Positions 47,769 to 57,560 of a stretch of DNA of 64,000 nt are shown one piece after another. A model generated the notes under the pieces. That model saw only the letters and a list, made by a program, of their open reading frames with translations. It searched no databases and was not told the DNA's origin. The DNA is from Lutraria lutraria (taxonomy: Eukaryota > Mollusca > Bivalvia > Venerida > Mactridae). The position numbers and the translations under genes were made by a program. The first letter of the stretch is position 1. Each line of letters begins with the position of its first letter. Location of the stretch: NCBI GenBank assembly GCA_964023205.1, contig OZ026835.1, positions 2,993,053-3,057,052 on the forward strand, read 5' to 3'.

Positions 47769-48295
47769 GCTCACATGTCACAAAGTGACTGGGTGAGTGT
47801 TTGTGATCAGTCTTCGTCCGGCGTCGTGCGTCATCAAACTTTACCTTGTGAACACACTAGTGGTAACATTTTTAGCTCAATTTTCGCATAACTGGATCAG
47901 AATGTTCGATATTATGCAATTTGGGGTCAACAACTAGGTCACCAGGGCCAAATAAGGGAAACCTTGTGAACACTTTAAAAATCACTGTTTTGATTGGATC
48001 ATCATGAAATCTTGTCAGAATGTGTTTCTTCATAATATCTTGGACGAGTTCCAACATAGGTCAAAAACTAGGTCACGAGGTCAAATCTTAGGAAAACTTT
48101 GGCTATGCTGTAGTTTCCATGAATTTAATTGGATCTTCACCAAACCTTGTCAGAATGTTTGTCTCACTTATATGTAGGACAAGATCTAACAAGGGTCATC
48201 TGGGATCAAAAGCTAGGTCACCGTTTCAAAACAATGTTTTAATAAGTGAACAGTGATTGTCATGTGAGCGATATAGAGCCATCTTGACCCTTTGT
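47769..48295 (+). mobile_element. Short Helitron2-like copy with few units
   Basis: Starts GCTCACATGTCACAAAGTGA without the leading T run and ends with CATGTGAGCGATATAGAGCC, then ATCTTGACCCTTTGT. Same family as 15314 and 30120, with about three tandem units and a decayed terminal hairpin. Confidence 0.65.
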
Positions 48296-48383
48296 TTCCT
48301 TAGTTATTATAGGACTATACCCTAAAGTACTTACCCTAATGCCTAGGAGTCGTAGAACAATGGTCGTACCAGTGGTCTCTTAA

Positions 48384-50527
48384 GGGGACACAATTTCTGA
48401 CAATTATCTAAAGCGGGTGGGGTATGGTAAGAATTAAAAATTAAGAATAGGCTTGTATTTAAGTAAAAGAAATCAATGTTAATTCAAGTCATATTTGCAC
48501 TGAAAGGAATGTTGACAAGAATGGAGAAAAAAAGGAAAAAATGGCAAAGCTAATATGGATATAAGAACAAATTCTCGCGTACATTCAAACACAAATATTA
48601 ATTCATATTTCAAAAAAGTATTATGCACTACACAATGTCAAAACATTTATCAATGTTGTACGAGTGAAATTTATTTGAAATAATGAGAATTAACACTGCT
48701 GACTTCATTTTATTACACACACTACCAGGTAAAAACACGATCTGTTTTGCTCATAAAGTAGTACAGATAAAAAGGTATGGTGGTCAAAAGTGCCATGGAA
48801 CAAAACAGTCAATAGTTAGAATTTCCCCTTGCCATTTAAAGTGTATCATATTTTCTGTCAGTTACAATAATCACAAATTCAATATTCGTTCATAGTATTT
48901 ATTAATCAATTTATATATTAAGGATCAATAAAATAACAATAAACAAGATCGATCGAGGGGCAAAATGGCCATGTAATCGTTTGCTAGAAAAAAGAAGTTT
49001 AAAAACGATTTGATACTTGATCATAGTAGTTCTGTGAAAATTTGGTTGAAGTCCCTTCAGAATTGAAAGAGTTGCGTCCAGTAGAGTTTCCCCATATGTA
49101 CTGTATACATCACACAGGTTATGCACACAACAAAACACGAGATCATAGATCGGCCAAAAGGGATCATATCACAAAATCCCTAAAATGCATAGGGGTACTA
49201 CAAAATAGTTATGTGAAAAAGTTTGGTTGAACTCCATTCAGAATTGTAGGAGAAGTTGCGTCCAGAAGAAATTGTGGAAGTTCGCCCTGCAACCCGCCCG
49301 CCTGTCCGTGTGCCAACATTCGCCAATAAAATAGCCTTTGTCTTGGAAAACCTGGTTAAACATATAAAAAATCAAAAAGGTTACCAGAGATAACAAGACA
49401 CTTTATACATTATGATAGCAATTAATACTGAACTCAACGCATATTATTATTTCCTACAGTATCCCTTCACAGACACCATACTATTTACTGATATCTCAAG
49501 GACGCTTTGCACGGGATTTCGATAAATTGGGTCAGTGCGATAGTAAAACCACATATTTCATGCACTTGCCTACGACAAAAAGTAAATAAATGAAGGCATA
49601 ATGTTTTGGCATTAATACTTACTTTGATCTGCGTACTGACTACTCATTATCGCAATTTTGGTCTCCTTGTTTGTTTTGTTTACTTTTCGAAATTTATAGC
49701 GGAATTGCTTCACAACTGAAAACGGAAATGTCTTCGATCGGAAACATAGTCCATTATTTAATTATTTTTTCCCCTAAGCGAATAAAACTTCTAATCTTTA
49801 CACGGATATAAGTATATTTTCTAATGTTCGTAAATAAACGACATTCTTTCAAAAATCCTTGTCATTTAATAAAAAAATATGCACGTGCCACCACCTGTTT
49901 AGTATAATTCGAGTAACCGTTCCTTTCGCGGACGAATTATTTTCAGTGAATCGGTCAGAAGCCGTGGGAGAATGAAAGTGATCGTAAACATTCTACAATT
50001 AACCATAATTCAAATAGAAAGAACCAGAAATCAAAGAAGTGTTTTAGACTTACCGTCTTAATGGATTATGCATTACTTACCTTCTGTTGCCACAGCTTTA
50101 AATGTCTAATCGCACAGATATTTGTTTTGTTTACATTTTAACCAATGAAAAAATGGCGTCCTGTCGAAATTTATGTCACATGTCGAATGTTTGTTTGGTC
50201 GTTTCAGTAAACGCGATTATGTCAACCAAAAAATGGATACGTACAACGTTCAGTATTACTTCGTATTGTTTAAAAACTAATTTGGTTCACGAACTGTTCG
50301 TTACATTTTGAGTTTGAATGTACTTTCATAAACCGTTTTTAACGGTGTTGTTTTCTTGATTAATCAGTGGTAGCTGGTCTATATCCTTCAAATAGTGAAT
50401 ATAACATGTCTACACTAATGTTTTAACAACTTACCAATACTTTTGTATAGACTCCCCAAGTAATTATTTCAATTGGCCATGTGACTATTTTCTATGTATT
50501 ATTTTGAAAGTTGAGAATTGTGTCCCC
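48384..50527. mobile_element. 2144-bp TTAA-flanked element inside the left LTR-like repeat
   Basis: Ends GGGGACACAATTTCTGAC and the inverse GAATTGTGTCCCC, with TTAA outside both (48380-48383 and 50528-50531). The right LTR-like copy shows the unoccupied site GGTCTCTTAAGAATCC at 53409-53424. No transposase recognised. About 48950-49300 holds two degenerate units ending AGTTGCGTCCAGTAGAG or AGTTGCGTCCAGAAGAA. TTAA sites suggest a piggyBac- or Kolobok-type non-autonomous element. Confidence 0.85.
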
Positions 50528-50685
50528 TTAAGAATCCGTCTAATCAGGGGAAATACTCAAATAATGCTTGCCAGAATCTCAGAAGTATGTCTTCATTGAA
50601 AGCCTCGTTTTAGAACTGCGTGACCACACTAAAGGCTCGCCCTTCAGCCTGAACCCGTACTGTTCCGTAACAGATTAGAACCACA

Positions 50686-50693
50686 CTCCCCCC
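50686..50693 (-). promoter_or_regulatory. Polypurine-tract-like site
   Basis: GGGGGGAG on the minus strand lies seven to fourteen bases before the 3-prime LTR-like repeat, depending on where the repeat is taken to start. It is in the position where LTR elements prime plus-strand DNA. Short and suggestive only. Confidence 0.35.
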
Positions 50694-50767
50694 GATTCTA
50701 AAAAACACAAGCATCAGGTTGTTGATTTTAACTGCTCCCCCAGATTTCCCAGAGCAGTTTCTTTCAT

Positions 50768-51012
50768 CTAAGAAATCTGTATTCCTACGTTTGTTCCGCT
50801 CTTCCTGCTGAACATGATAGTAGGCATTTGCGCTGCTCCGACTAATCTCTGAACATCGACTTTTTCCATTATTATTCCTCCTATGTTGCTGAGCAGAGCA
50901 GTAGGCTTGTGTTTTGCTCCGAGTAATCTCTGAGCATGGTAATTCCTGGTCATTATGAGAGTCTGAATCTTAATTCTTGTTCCGCCTATGATGCTGAACA
51001 TGATAGTGAGCG
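50768..51012. repeat. Degenerate tandem repeat downstream of the TatD gene
   Basis: About three units of 75-90 bp with phrases such as TGCTGAACATGATAGTAGGC, GCTCCGACTAATCTCTGAAC and their variants lie between the TatD stop and the purine tract, forming the putative 3-prime untranslated part of the unit. Confidence 0.55.
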
Positions 51013-52697
51013 TCAAACCATCATTCGGTGGTCACCGAACAGACGGTACGATCCTCTGTGTTTGTTGACCATCTCCCCGACATCTCCAAGGAACGCTGGG
51101 GTGCCTGCTTTACCTGCAGCAGGCTTGAAATATGGCGCGTCGGTTTCTAGTAGAAGTCGGTCGTCTGGTACTCTTTGCAGGGCTGCAATCTGGTACTTGT
51201 CGAACGAAGACACCCTCGAACTGAAACCGAAGTAGCAGTTTGGAAAAGCATCCAGCCATCCGACCACTTGCTCCACTGTCCCCCCAAAAGAATGCAGGTG
51301 TATGTTTTGGGTAGGGGCTGTATTTGCCTTCATCAGTTGTAGGCACTTTGCACTTACTTCTCCAGCATGTTGGTCGGTTCTTTCCCGCATATGTAGTATT
51401 ACTGGTCGGACCGGCATACTGAACTTTAGTAGCCTCACCATTGTCTCTTCCTGTAACTTCCAAGTGTGCTCCGGCTCCGTCCTGTCCAAACCAATATCCC
51501 CAAGAGCCGCCACATCCCAGGACTTCAGGTAGTCTAGAGCCCTCTGGAACATCGCCGACGTAAATTGCTGGCACTTTTTCGGGTGGACCCCACTTGCAGA
51601 CCCAAATCCTTTCACACAGGGTAGCTTTCCTGGATATGACTCAGGGTCACAATACACCATCACTCCGCCCACTACATGCACAGGGTTCCTGGGGTTACAA
51701 CCGCCGCCCTTGGATGACCCATCAGCAACTTGCTGAGACGGTCTGCATGAAAATGTGAGTCAAACGCTTCTATGGCCATCACTTGGTCTTCAGTTGGCTC
51801 ATCGGTCTCTTCAAATCCCACACTGTCCACCACTTGCATATCATCAACGACCACCGTAACGCTGTCGCTGACAATCCCACTTCTGAAGCTGTCCCTCTCA
51901 TTGGATGATAGTTGGCACAGCAATACCAACAAAACTCTCCAGTGGAGAAGCAGAGCCTCACTATTGACTGGCATCAAAGTAAATGAAGCTGGCATGTCCC
52001 AGTACTGGCGTCTGCAAACTCCATTTAGCCAGTCTATATCAGAATCAGGAATAAAATTATCACTGGAGAATGGATTCTTCCTGTTGATCCAGCGTAACAA
52101 ATCCCTGATGGAGCTGTCATCTCCGGTGATCTTGCACTTCAGGTATAGAATGGCCTCCATCCGCTTGTTATCCATGGACGGCTCCAACAGCTGTTCATGG
52201 TGGAAAATCCTTGGGAGATGCCTTTCCATAGCATGTCTCCTCACATTACGAACCGCTGATGGGCAACCTTCTACCGGGCAGTACTTCAAGCGGATTTTCG
52301 ATGGCTGCCCACTCCTCTGTGGCCGATATCCGATATTGTCAATCATCCACTTGTCGCTTTGGTGGACCTCAACACATGCTCTGAATTCCTTAATCCATGA
52401 CATTCTCTTCCTCTTCTGGGCAATGCTGTACTGAGATACTAGTACCTCCTGTACTTTGTCATTCCTCGTGGACGGGAGAAATATGTGCAACTTCTCCACC
52501 AGTTCCTTGGGGGATGCCCATAGTATTCCATTCCTGTCCCAATTTAGGATTTCCACTACAGGGGTTGACAGTGGTCTAAGCTTTAGGTAAGACCCGTTAG
52601 CTTGTCTCCTATACGTCCATGCCCTCTTTGGGCTCCTATTCGGTGAGCTGGACCCAGAAGACGTCGGCGTTCCAAAAGCCTCCGCCATTTCAATCAC
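51013..52697 (-). pseudogene. Zinc finger-TatD (TATDN2-like) nuclease, one frameshift
   Basis: First frame (52697-51672): low-complexity start, a basic region near residues 94-100, and a C2H2 finger (C140, C145, H155, H160) in KYCPVEGCPSAVRNVRRHAM. Then comes the TatD metal site AFDSHFHADRL (H315, H317). Second frame (51681-51013): GVHPKK, GDIGLD, ILHMRE, IHLHSFGG and LLETDAPYF, the remaining TatD metal and active-site blocks. In GDIGLD the usual glutamate is aspartate. A single-base indel, most simply one missing C in the CCCC run at 51691-51694, separates the frames. TatD enzymes are metal-dependent DNases acting on single strands or abasic sites. Such TATDN2-like genes are, from memory, frequent in bivalves. 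Confidence 0.8.
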
Positions 52698-53341
52698 TAA
52701 GTCTCACTTGTGTAGTACTATAGTATCTCTCAAATATCCACCAACCCTCTGTTTACAACCACAATAAAACGTCTGTTGTTATGAACCGTGTTAACTGTTC
52801 TCTACCAACCGACACACAAAATATCTAAAATGACAACACTAACTTACAATATTTTAAACAAAAATTTATATCCTAAAACAACAAAAAATTCTTCAAAAGT
52901 GTTTAGTATTAACACAAAAACCTGTTGCTTGTGAACCGAATATTTTTCTGTTCAATCTGCAACTCACTTAATTAGCATAAGAATCATTAATTAAAATAAT
53001 AATTAATAATATCAATAACAGCAATTTCTATTTGTTCACAATTACCTACAATTTTAATTATAAATCAGTTATTTTCCTCAAAAATACGTCTTTAAACTAG
53101 ACCAACTTACTTACTTAATAAAAATTCAATAAACTCAATTAACCTAAGTCTAGCACATTCGCTGACCTGAAAATTGATGTCCATCAAATAATAACTTTTA
53201 ATACTTACCAAAATCCACTCCTAATGGTTAAGATTCAATATTAATACACTATTTTTAATTTCACAATGTGGGTTCAACACGTGACCTCACAACGCGCGAA
53301 AATTACACAAACGAAAAATTACCAATTGCACAAAATCCGAG

Positions 53342-53355
53342 TGCTCGCAGCGCCA
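53342..53355 (-). promoter_or_regulatory. Primer-binding-site-like sequence
   Basis: TGGCGCTGCGAGCA on the minus strand begins one base after the 5-prime LTR-like repeat. Compared from memory with the complement of a tRNA-Ser 3-prime end, it differs at one of 14 positions. The match is not verified against this species' tRNAs. Confidence 0.35.
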
Positions 53356-53565
53356 GTAAAGTGCTCACCCTAATGCCTAGGAGTCGTAGAACAATGGTCG
53401 TACCAGTGGTCTCTTAAGAATCCGTCTAATCAGGGGAAATACTCAAATAATGCTTGCCAGAATCTCAGAAGTATGTCTTCATGGAAAGCCTCGTTTTAGA
53501 ACTGCGTGACCACACTAAAGGCTCGCCCTTCCGCCTGAACCCGTACTGTTCCGTAACAGATTAGA

Positions 53566-54356
53566 TCCGTACTCGTTACCGTTCGTACCACAACCCCCAG
53601 CAGAGCTATTCAAAAAGTGTCCTCTAACGTTTTTAAGAAGACATTTTTCAATAACTCAACTTTCACGTGGATATTATCATTTATCGTCATATAAGTCAGA
53701 TACACGTACTCGTATTTTCTTCAAAAATGTCTTCTTACAGACGCTAAGAAGACGAATCGCCAAGACAAACAACCATTTATTGGTGTGGTTTTTTTAAGAA
53801 AAGCTCGTACTGTATCTATTACTTGTTCATTCATTGAACTGTATTTTGTGTGAAAAAAATACGGTTGTACTTTTTGGTAGAATTGTCTTCATATGTTTAC
53901 CCATGTCCTTTAATACTTGGTCATTATGCCCGGTGTTGCCATCCTGTCCCCGTACAGGTCCAGAGTCAGTGGTACTTAATCGTCCGAATTGCAAGTGGAT
54001 ATATCGGTAACTTATGCCATCTAACAACAGTCCAATGATATGTATGTCGGATATCTACTTAGTAGATCTCTGTGTTGAAAATCTCACGTGGATCCCGTGA
54101 ACGTGTCTGTGAACACAGATAGACCTCGTATTTGCTCAATATCTTATACATACACAAGTAATGAGGCCGGTTAGATTGGTCAAGCGGAAGAGCTGCTGGA
54201 AGAGGCAGAGCTTTTTCGAACTGTTCGATTAGTCGTCTTCTAATTTTAGGAGCTCTTCTATCTATTCCACCTGATGGCTAGAAGAGGTGGAAGAGATATT
54301 AATCACGTGACCAAACAGTATGACCGAGCTAACAATACCGTTTGAAATTGCCTTTT
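53566..54356. other. Spacer, no gene
   Basis: Contains repeated AAGAAGAC and GAAGAGG phrases (53630-53760, 54190-54290) that form weak dyads. No coding or element termini recognised. Confidence 0.4.
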
Positions 54357-54881
54357 TAGCTCACCTGATTCATCAGCTTTTACGATCGTTGAATGTCCGG
54401 CGTATGTCGTCCGCCCACAAAATCGGACAGTAACTTCTAGAGTTAAAGGGGCATGCCCAGGAACTGCTGTGTCTTGAGTTTTATACACCAAAAATGCTTT
54501 CATCACTTGTAAAAACAATTATTACCGAAAAGTCAAAGAAGAATGTGCCTTCAAAAATGGCCCTATAACGCACGCGTGGGTATTTATATGCCGGTTTAAA
54601 TAAAAGGCTTACAAGCCTTTTATTGACGACAACGATATTTCCGATTCGTCTGAGAATTTAACTTAGCGTGCGTGCTGCCTTTCAAGCAGCAAAACAATGA
54701 TATTTACCTATAATTGATTGATAGATAAGCTTTATGTCGCAAACAATGAACATGACATGAGCAGTACTTATAGTCGATTTAAATTTGCATGCTAATGAGG
54801 GATTGGTCTCATTTTGATATATAGGTGTAACAGGTAAACCCGGTAAACGTTATAGATAAGATAGAGAAAACATAATTACGA

Positions 54882-54962
54882 TTGCCACAATAGCCTAAAG
54901 GTTAGTGCTGATGATTTGAGATACACATCATTTTAACCATTGGTTCGAACCTAGTTAATGTC
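54882..54962 (+). other. tRNA-like module 1
   Basis: A-box-like TAGCCTAAAGGTTAGTGC and an exact B-box GGTTCGAACC at 54942-54951. Pairing of acceptor and anticodon stems is poor, so it is SINE-like rather than a functional tRNA. Confidence 0.5.
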
Positions 54963-55315
54963 ATTTTATAACTATATTTTGTATGTTTGTTTTTCTTTTG
55001 ATTATTTTAAATCCTTTTATTTTGTATTATTTATTTCTTCATTATTATATCGTTTGAAAACAATTCAAACATGTAAATTCAACACGCATCACTCGCCGTG
55101 TCTTACTCCTCGTCGCAAGAAGTGATTAATAACAGTAAACAGTAACCTTCTCTACTGCATACTGCATGTATATTTTATAGTACACATTATTGTGTATATG
55201 AAACTAGATATTAATTTTGATTTTCACAATTTGAAGGGTAATTCTTGAAAGTCGGAAAGAAATTGCAATTTCGAATACTAAATAATATGTTAATAAAAAA
55301 AAGCATTTTGGCAGT

Positions 55316-55376
55316 TTAGAACTCATGGCCGCTACGAATAAAAAGATCATAGCCTTTACCTCTCAGCCACGGCGCA
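55316..55376 (-). other. tRNA-like module 2, reverse strand
   Basis: On the minus strand GTGGCTGAGAGGTAAAGGC resembles a class II tRNA A-box, and ATGAGTTCTAAAC is a degenerate B-box. Not a functional tRNA. Confidence 0.4.
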
Positions 55377-55574
55377 TTATGATAGTGTTCTGTTTATGTA
55401 TTACAATATAAAGTCATTTCAACCGGTAAATAACCTATTCTACTGTCCAGTTAGGATAATGTGATAGTGACGTTTCATTTTATGTGTACACAAAAGTTTA
55501 CATCCATTGTCTGAACAGGTAAAATGGGTTTATAAGAAACAGATATAGTATTATAATTTACCAACGATATTGTA

Positions 55575-55655
55575 GATGTCTGGTTGGCGCAGTTGGTAAA
55601 GCCTTTAGAATTGATCAGGAGCTAAAATTTTATCACGAGTTAGAACCTCACCGGT
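55575..55655 (+). other. tRNA-like module 3
   Basis: TTGGCGCAGTTGGTAAAGC is a good A-box; ACGAGTTAGAACCTCAC is a B-box with one change from GTTCGAACC. Degenerate stems. Confidence 0.5.
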
Positions 55656-56113
55656 TGTCTCTTTTTTCGTTTTCAACTTTTTGCAAATGAATTGTAGTTT
55701 CGTTATAATATTTAGTAGTAAATTGTAAAGAAAAAGAATGCATAATATATAATTGTCCTGTGTAACGCAAAGTGTGCAGTGCAAAAGTACATGAAGTATT
55801 AATACCGCGCACAGGTATTTCGTGCAAACTTATCTGAATGCCAACTGACTAAATATGACTGAAAATAGGTGGACTTTTAATGGCGAACCAATCGTAATTA
55901 CCAGAATTACAACGAAATGTCTAAGATTATTTTTCATCATGTTTATTACATGTAAAAAGATATTCAAAAAGATATGCCAAACGATAAAAATGATGATAAT
56001 AATATAAACACTAGATCTAGTATATTCCTTACAAAGAAAAAATAAACGACGAAAAAATTGACGATTTTTAAAAAAAGATATATAGCATTAGAAAATAATT
56101 TGCGAAAAAGTAC

Positions 56114-56193
56114 CAAGTCGCGGTCTCACACAGTTCTTTTCACATCAATAGATTATCGTCAGACACCATCGTTACCTACTGCGCTACGCCGAC
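56114..56193 (-). other. tRNA-like module 4, reverse strand
   Basis: On the minus strand GGCGTAGCGCAGTAGGTAAC is a strong A-box; the B-box position (TGTGAGACCGCGAC) is eroded. Partial acceptor pairing only. Confidence 0.45.
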
Positions 56194-57463
56194 AGTCGAT
56201 GTATTTATTGAAATTTGTAAATCATGTAGTCAGCCTATATGTCCAATGATAATTTGACAACGGTTTTACACCGTAAAAATGGACTCGACCACTGCGTCAC
56301 TATACAATTATCCTAACTGAGCAGTACCTCGGAAAAGTGTAAATGTTTACAACGGTTCTCATTTAACTTTAAATCGACTATACCATTTCACAGTTTATTG
56401 ACATTTTTTTCCGCTTTTGACAGATCCCGAAAGGGTCGAGTTATGAAAATGACGAATATTTTCTAAGGCGTAATCGGCAGGTTTGGTAAATCTTGAAATG
56501 TGTATTTTGAGTCAAATAGCGGGACATTTCGTAAATATTTTACAGGACTTTCATTAATTGATTTTGGCATTCAAATGATACCAATTTGATTTATATTCGA
56601 GACGTTTCAGTTCCAGGGCATGCCCCTTTAAGGGCCCTTAAATTACAAAATTTGCTATATTTAGCTTGTTTACACTCTAGCGCCTTCATTTATTCACCAA
56701 TCCTAACAATATTTTTGAGTACATGTGTATAACCAAAACATCTTAGACAACTTCGATTATGGGCGGAATCGGACTACATCTTCAAGAGTTATGGGCCCTT
56801 GACTTTGAAAATATGCTATATTTTAGCTTGTTTACACTCTAGCACCTACATTTATTCACCGATCCTAATAATATTTTCAGTAAATGTGTATCACCAAAAG
56901 ACCTTGGACAAGTTGGATTATGGACGGAATCGGACCAAAACTTCAAGAGCTATGGGCCCTTGATTTTGAAAATTTGCTATATTTTAGCTTGTTTACACAC
57001 TAGCGCCTTCATTTATACACTGATCCTAATAATATTTTCAGTGAACGAGTATAACCAAAAGATCTTGAACAAGTTCGAGTATGGGCGGAATCGGACCACA
57101 TCTTCAAGAGTTATGGGCCCTTGACTTAGCAAATTTGCTATATTTTAGCTTGTTTAGACTCAAGCGTCTTCATTTATTCACCGATCCTAATCATATTTAC
57201 CATGAATGTGTAAGACCTTATGGTTTTGGACAATTTAAGTTACGGGTGGAATCGGACCACAACTTCAAGAGTTATGGACCCTTGGATTAGACAATTTGCT
57301 ACGTGTTGGCTTGTTTAACAGTATTATACCTTCATTGTTGGTTTTGATCTAAAAATCTATGTAAAAATGAGTTTTATGGGATCGAAACTATAGTACCTGG
57401 TCATTGATTATTGGCCTTTGTTCTCAGGTGAGCGATAAAGGGCCAATGTGGCCCTCTTGTTTA

Positions 57464-57560
57464 TGGTTGATGACACATGAATGAATTTTTATGTGCAAAT
57501 ACAATAACTTTTTTATAGTTGATGGCACATGAATGAATTTTTATGTGCAAAAGTATAATT
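57464..57560. repeat. Two-copy tandem repeat of about 55 bp
   Basis: GACACATGAATGAATTTTTA followed by TGTGCAAA occurs twice directly after the end of the Helitron2-like element. Confidence 0.75.

Larger units (their letters stand above)
48323..53565 (-). mobile_element. LTR-flanked unit carrying a zinc finger-TatD gene
   Basis: A 209-bp direct repeat bounds the unit. The right copy is 53357-53565. The left copy is 48323-48383 plus 50532-50679, also 209 bp after removing the TTAA insertion. They differ at about four positions. Between them (2677 bp) lies one minus-strand gene (51013-52697). Read on the minus strand, the base after the 5-prime repeat is followed by TGGCGCTGCGAGCA, which resembles the complement of a tRNA-Ser 3-prime end. 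GGGGGGAG lies just before the 3-prime repeat. This is the plan of an LTR retrotransposon without gag, RT or integrase. No target duplication is visible. The class is inferred. Confidence 0.55.
54771..56380. mobile_element. 1610-bp TA-flanked element with tRNA-like modules
   Basis: Ends TAGTCGATTTAAA and inverse TTTAAATCGACTA, with TA duplicated outside (54769-54770 and 56381-56382). The empty site is visible in the intact MITE copy (AATACTTACCATTTC near 43840). No transposase is encoded. Inside are four tRNA-like segments, two on each strand, and a 30-bp inverted repeat (about 55443-55473 against 56297-56328; core TTAGGATAAT/ATTATCCTAA). Confidence 0.8.
54447..56627. mobile_element. TTAA-flanked MITE, second copy, itself interrupted
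   Basis: Same ends as 43516-44083 (AGGGGCATGCCCAGG and inverse), with TTAA on both sides (54443-54446 and 56628-56631). It splits the host phrase CTTCTAGAG|TTAA|GGGCCCTT. Compared with the intact copy it carries a 1610-bp insertion (54771-56380) between CAGTACTTA and CCATTTCAC. Confidence 0.85.
54357..57460 (+). mobile_element. Helitron2/HINE-like element, outer shell of a triple nest
   Basis: Left end TAGCTCACCTGATTC; right end TCTCAGGTGAGCGATAAAGG, hairpin AGGGCCAATGTGGCCCT and CTTGT. Interior after the insertion: four to five units of about 161 bp, with TATGGGCCCTTGA phrases near 56790, 56951, 57112 and 57272. It is interrupted inside its first unit by the TTAA MITE 54447-56627. Without insertions it is about 920 bp. 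A 3-prime fragment of the same family lies at 35440-35572. Confidence 0.75.

Noticed and set aside
51772..52434. 220-residue plus-strand frame
   Set aside because: It is antisense to the zinc finger-TatD gene and serine/leucine-rich as expected for a shadow.
48323..53565. Calling the unit a complete LTR retrotransposon or an integrated retrovirus
   Set aside because: No gag, protease, RT, RNase H or integrase is present and no target duplication is visible.
54882..56193. Genuine tRNA genes
   Set aside because: Boxes are present but acceptor, D and anticodon stems do not pair well; I list them as tRNA-like modules only.
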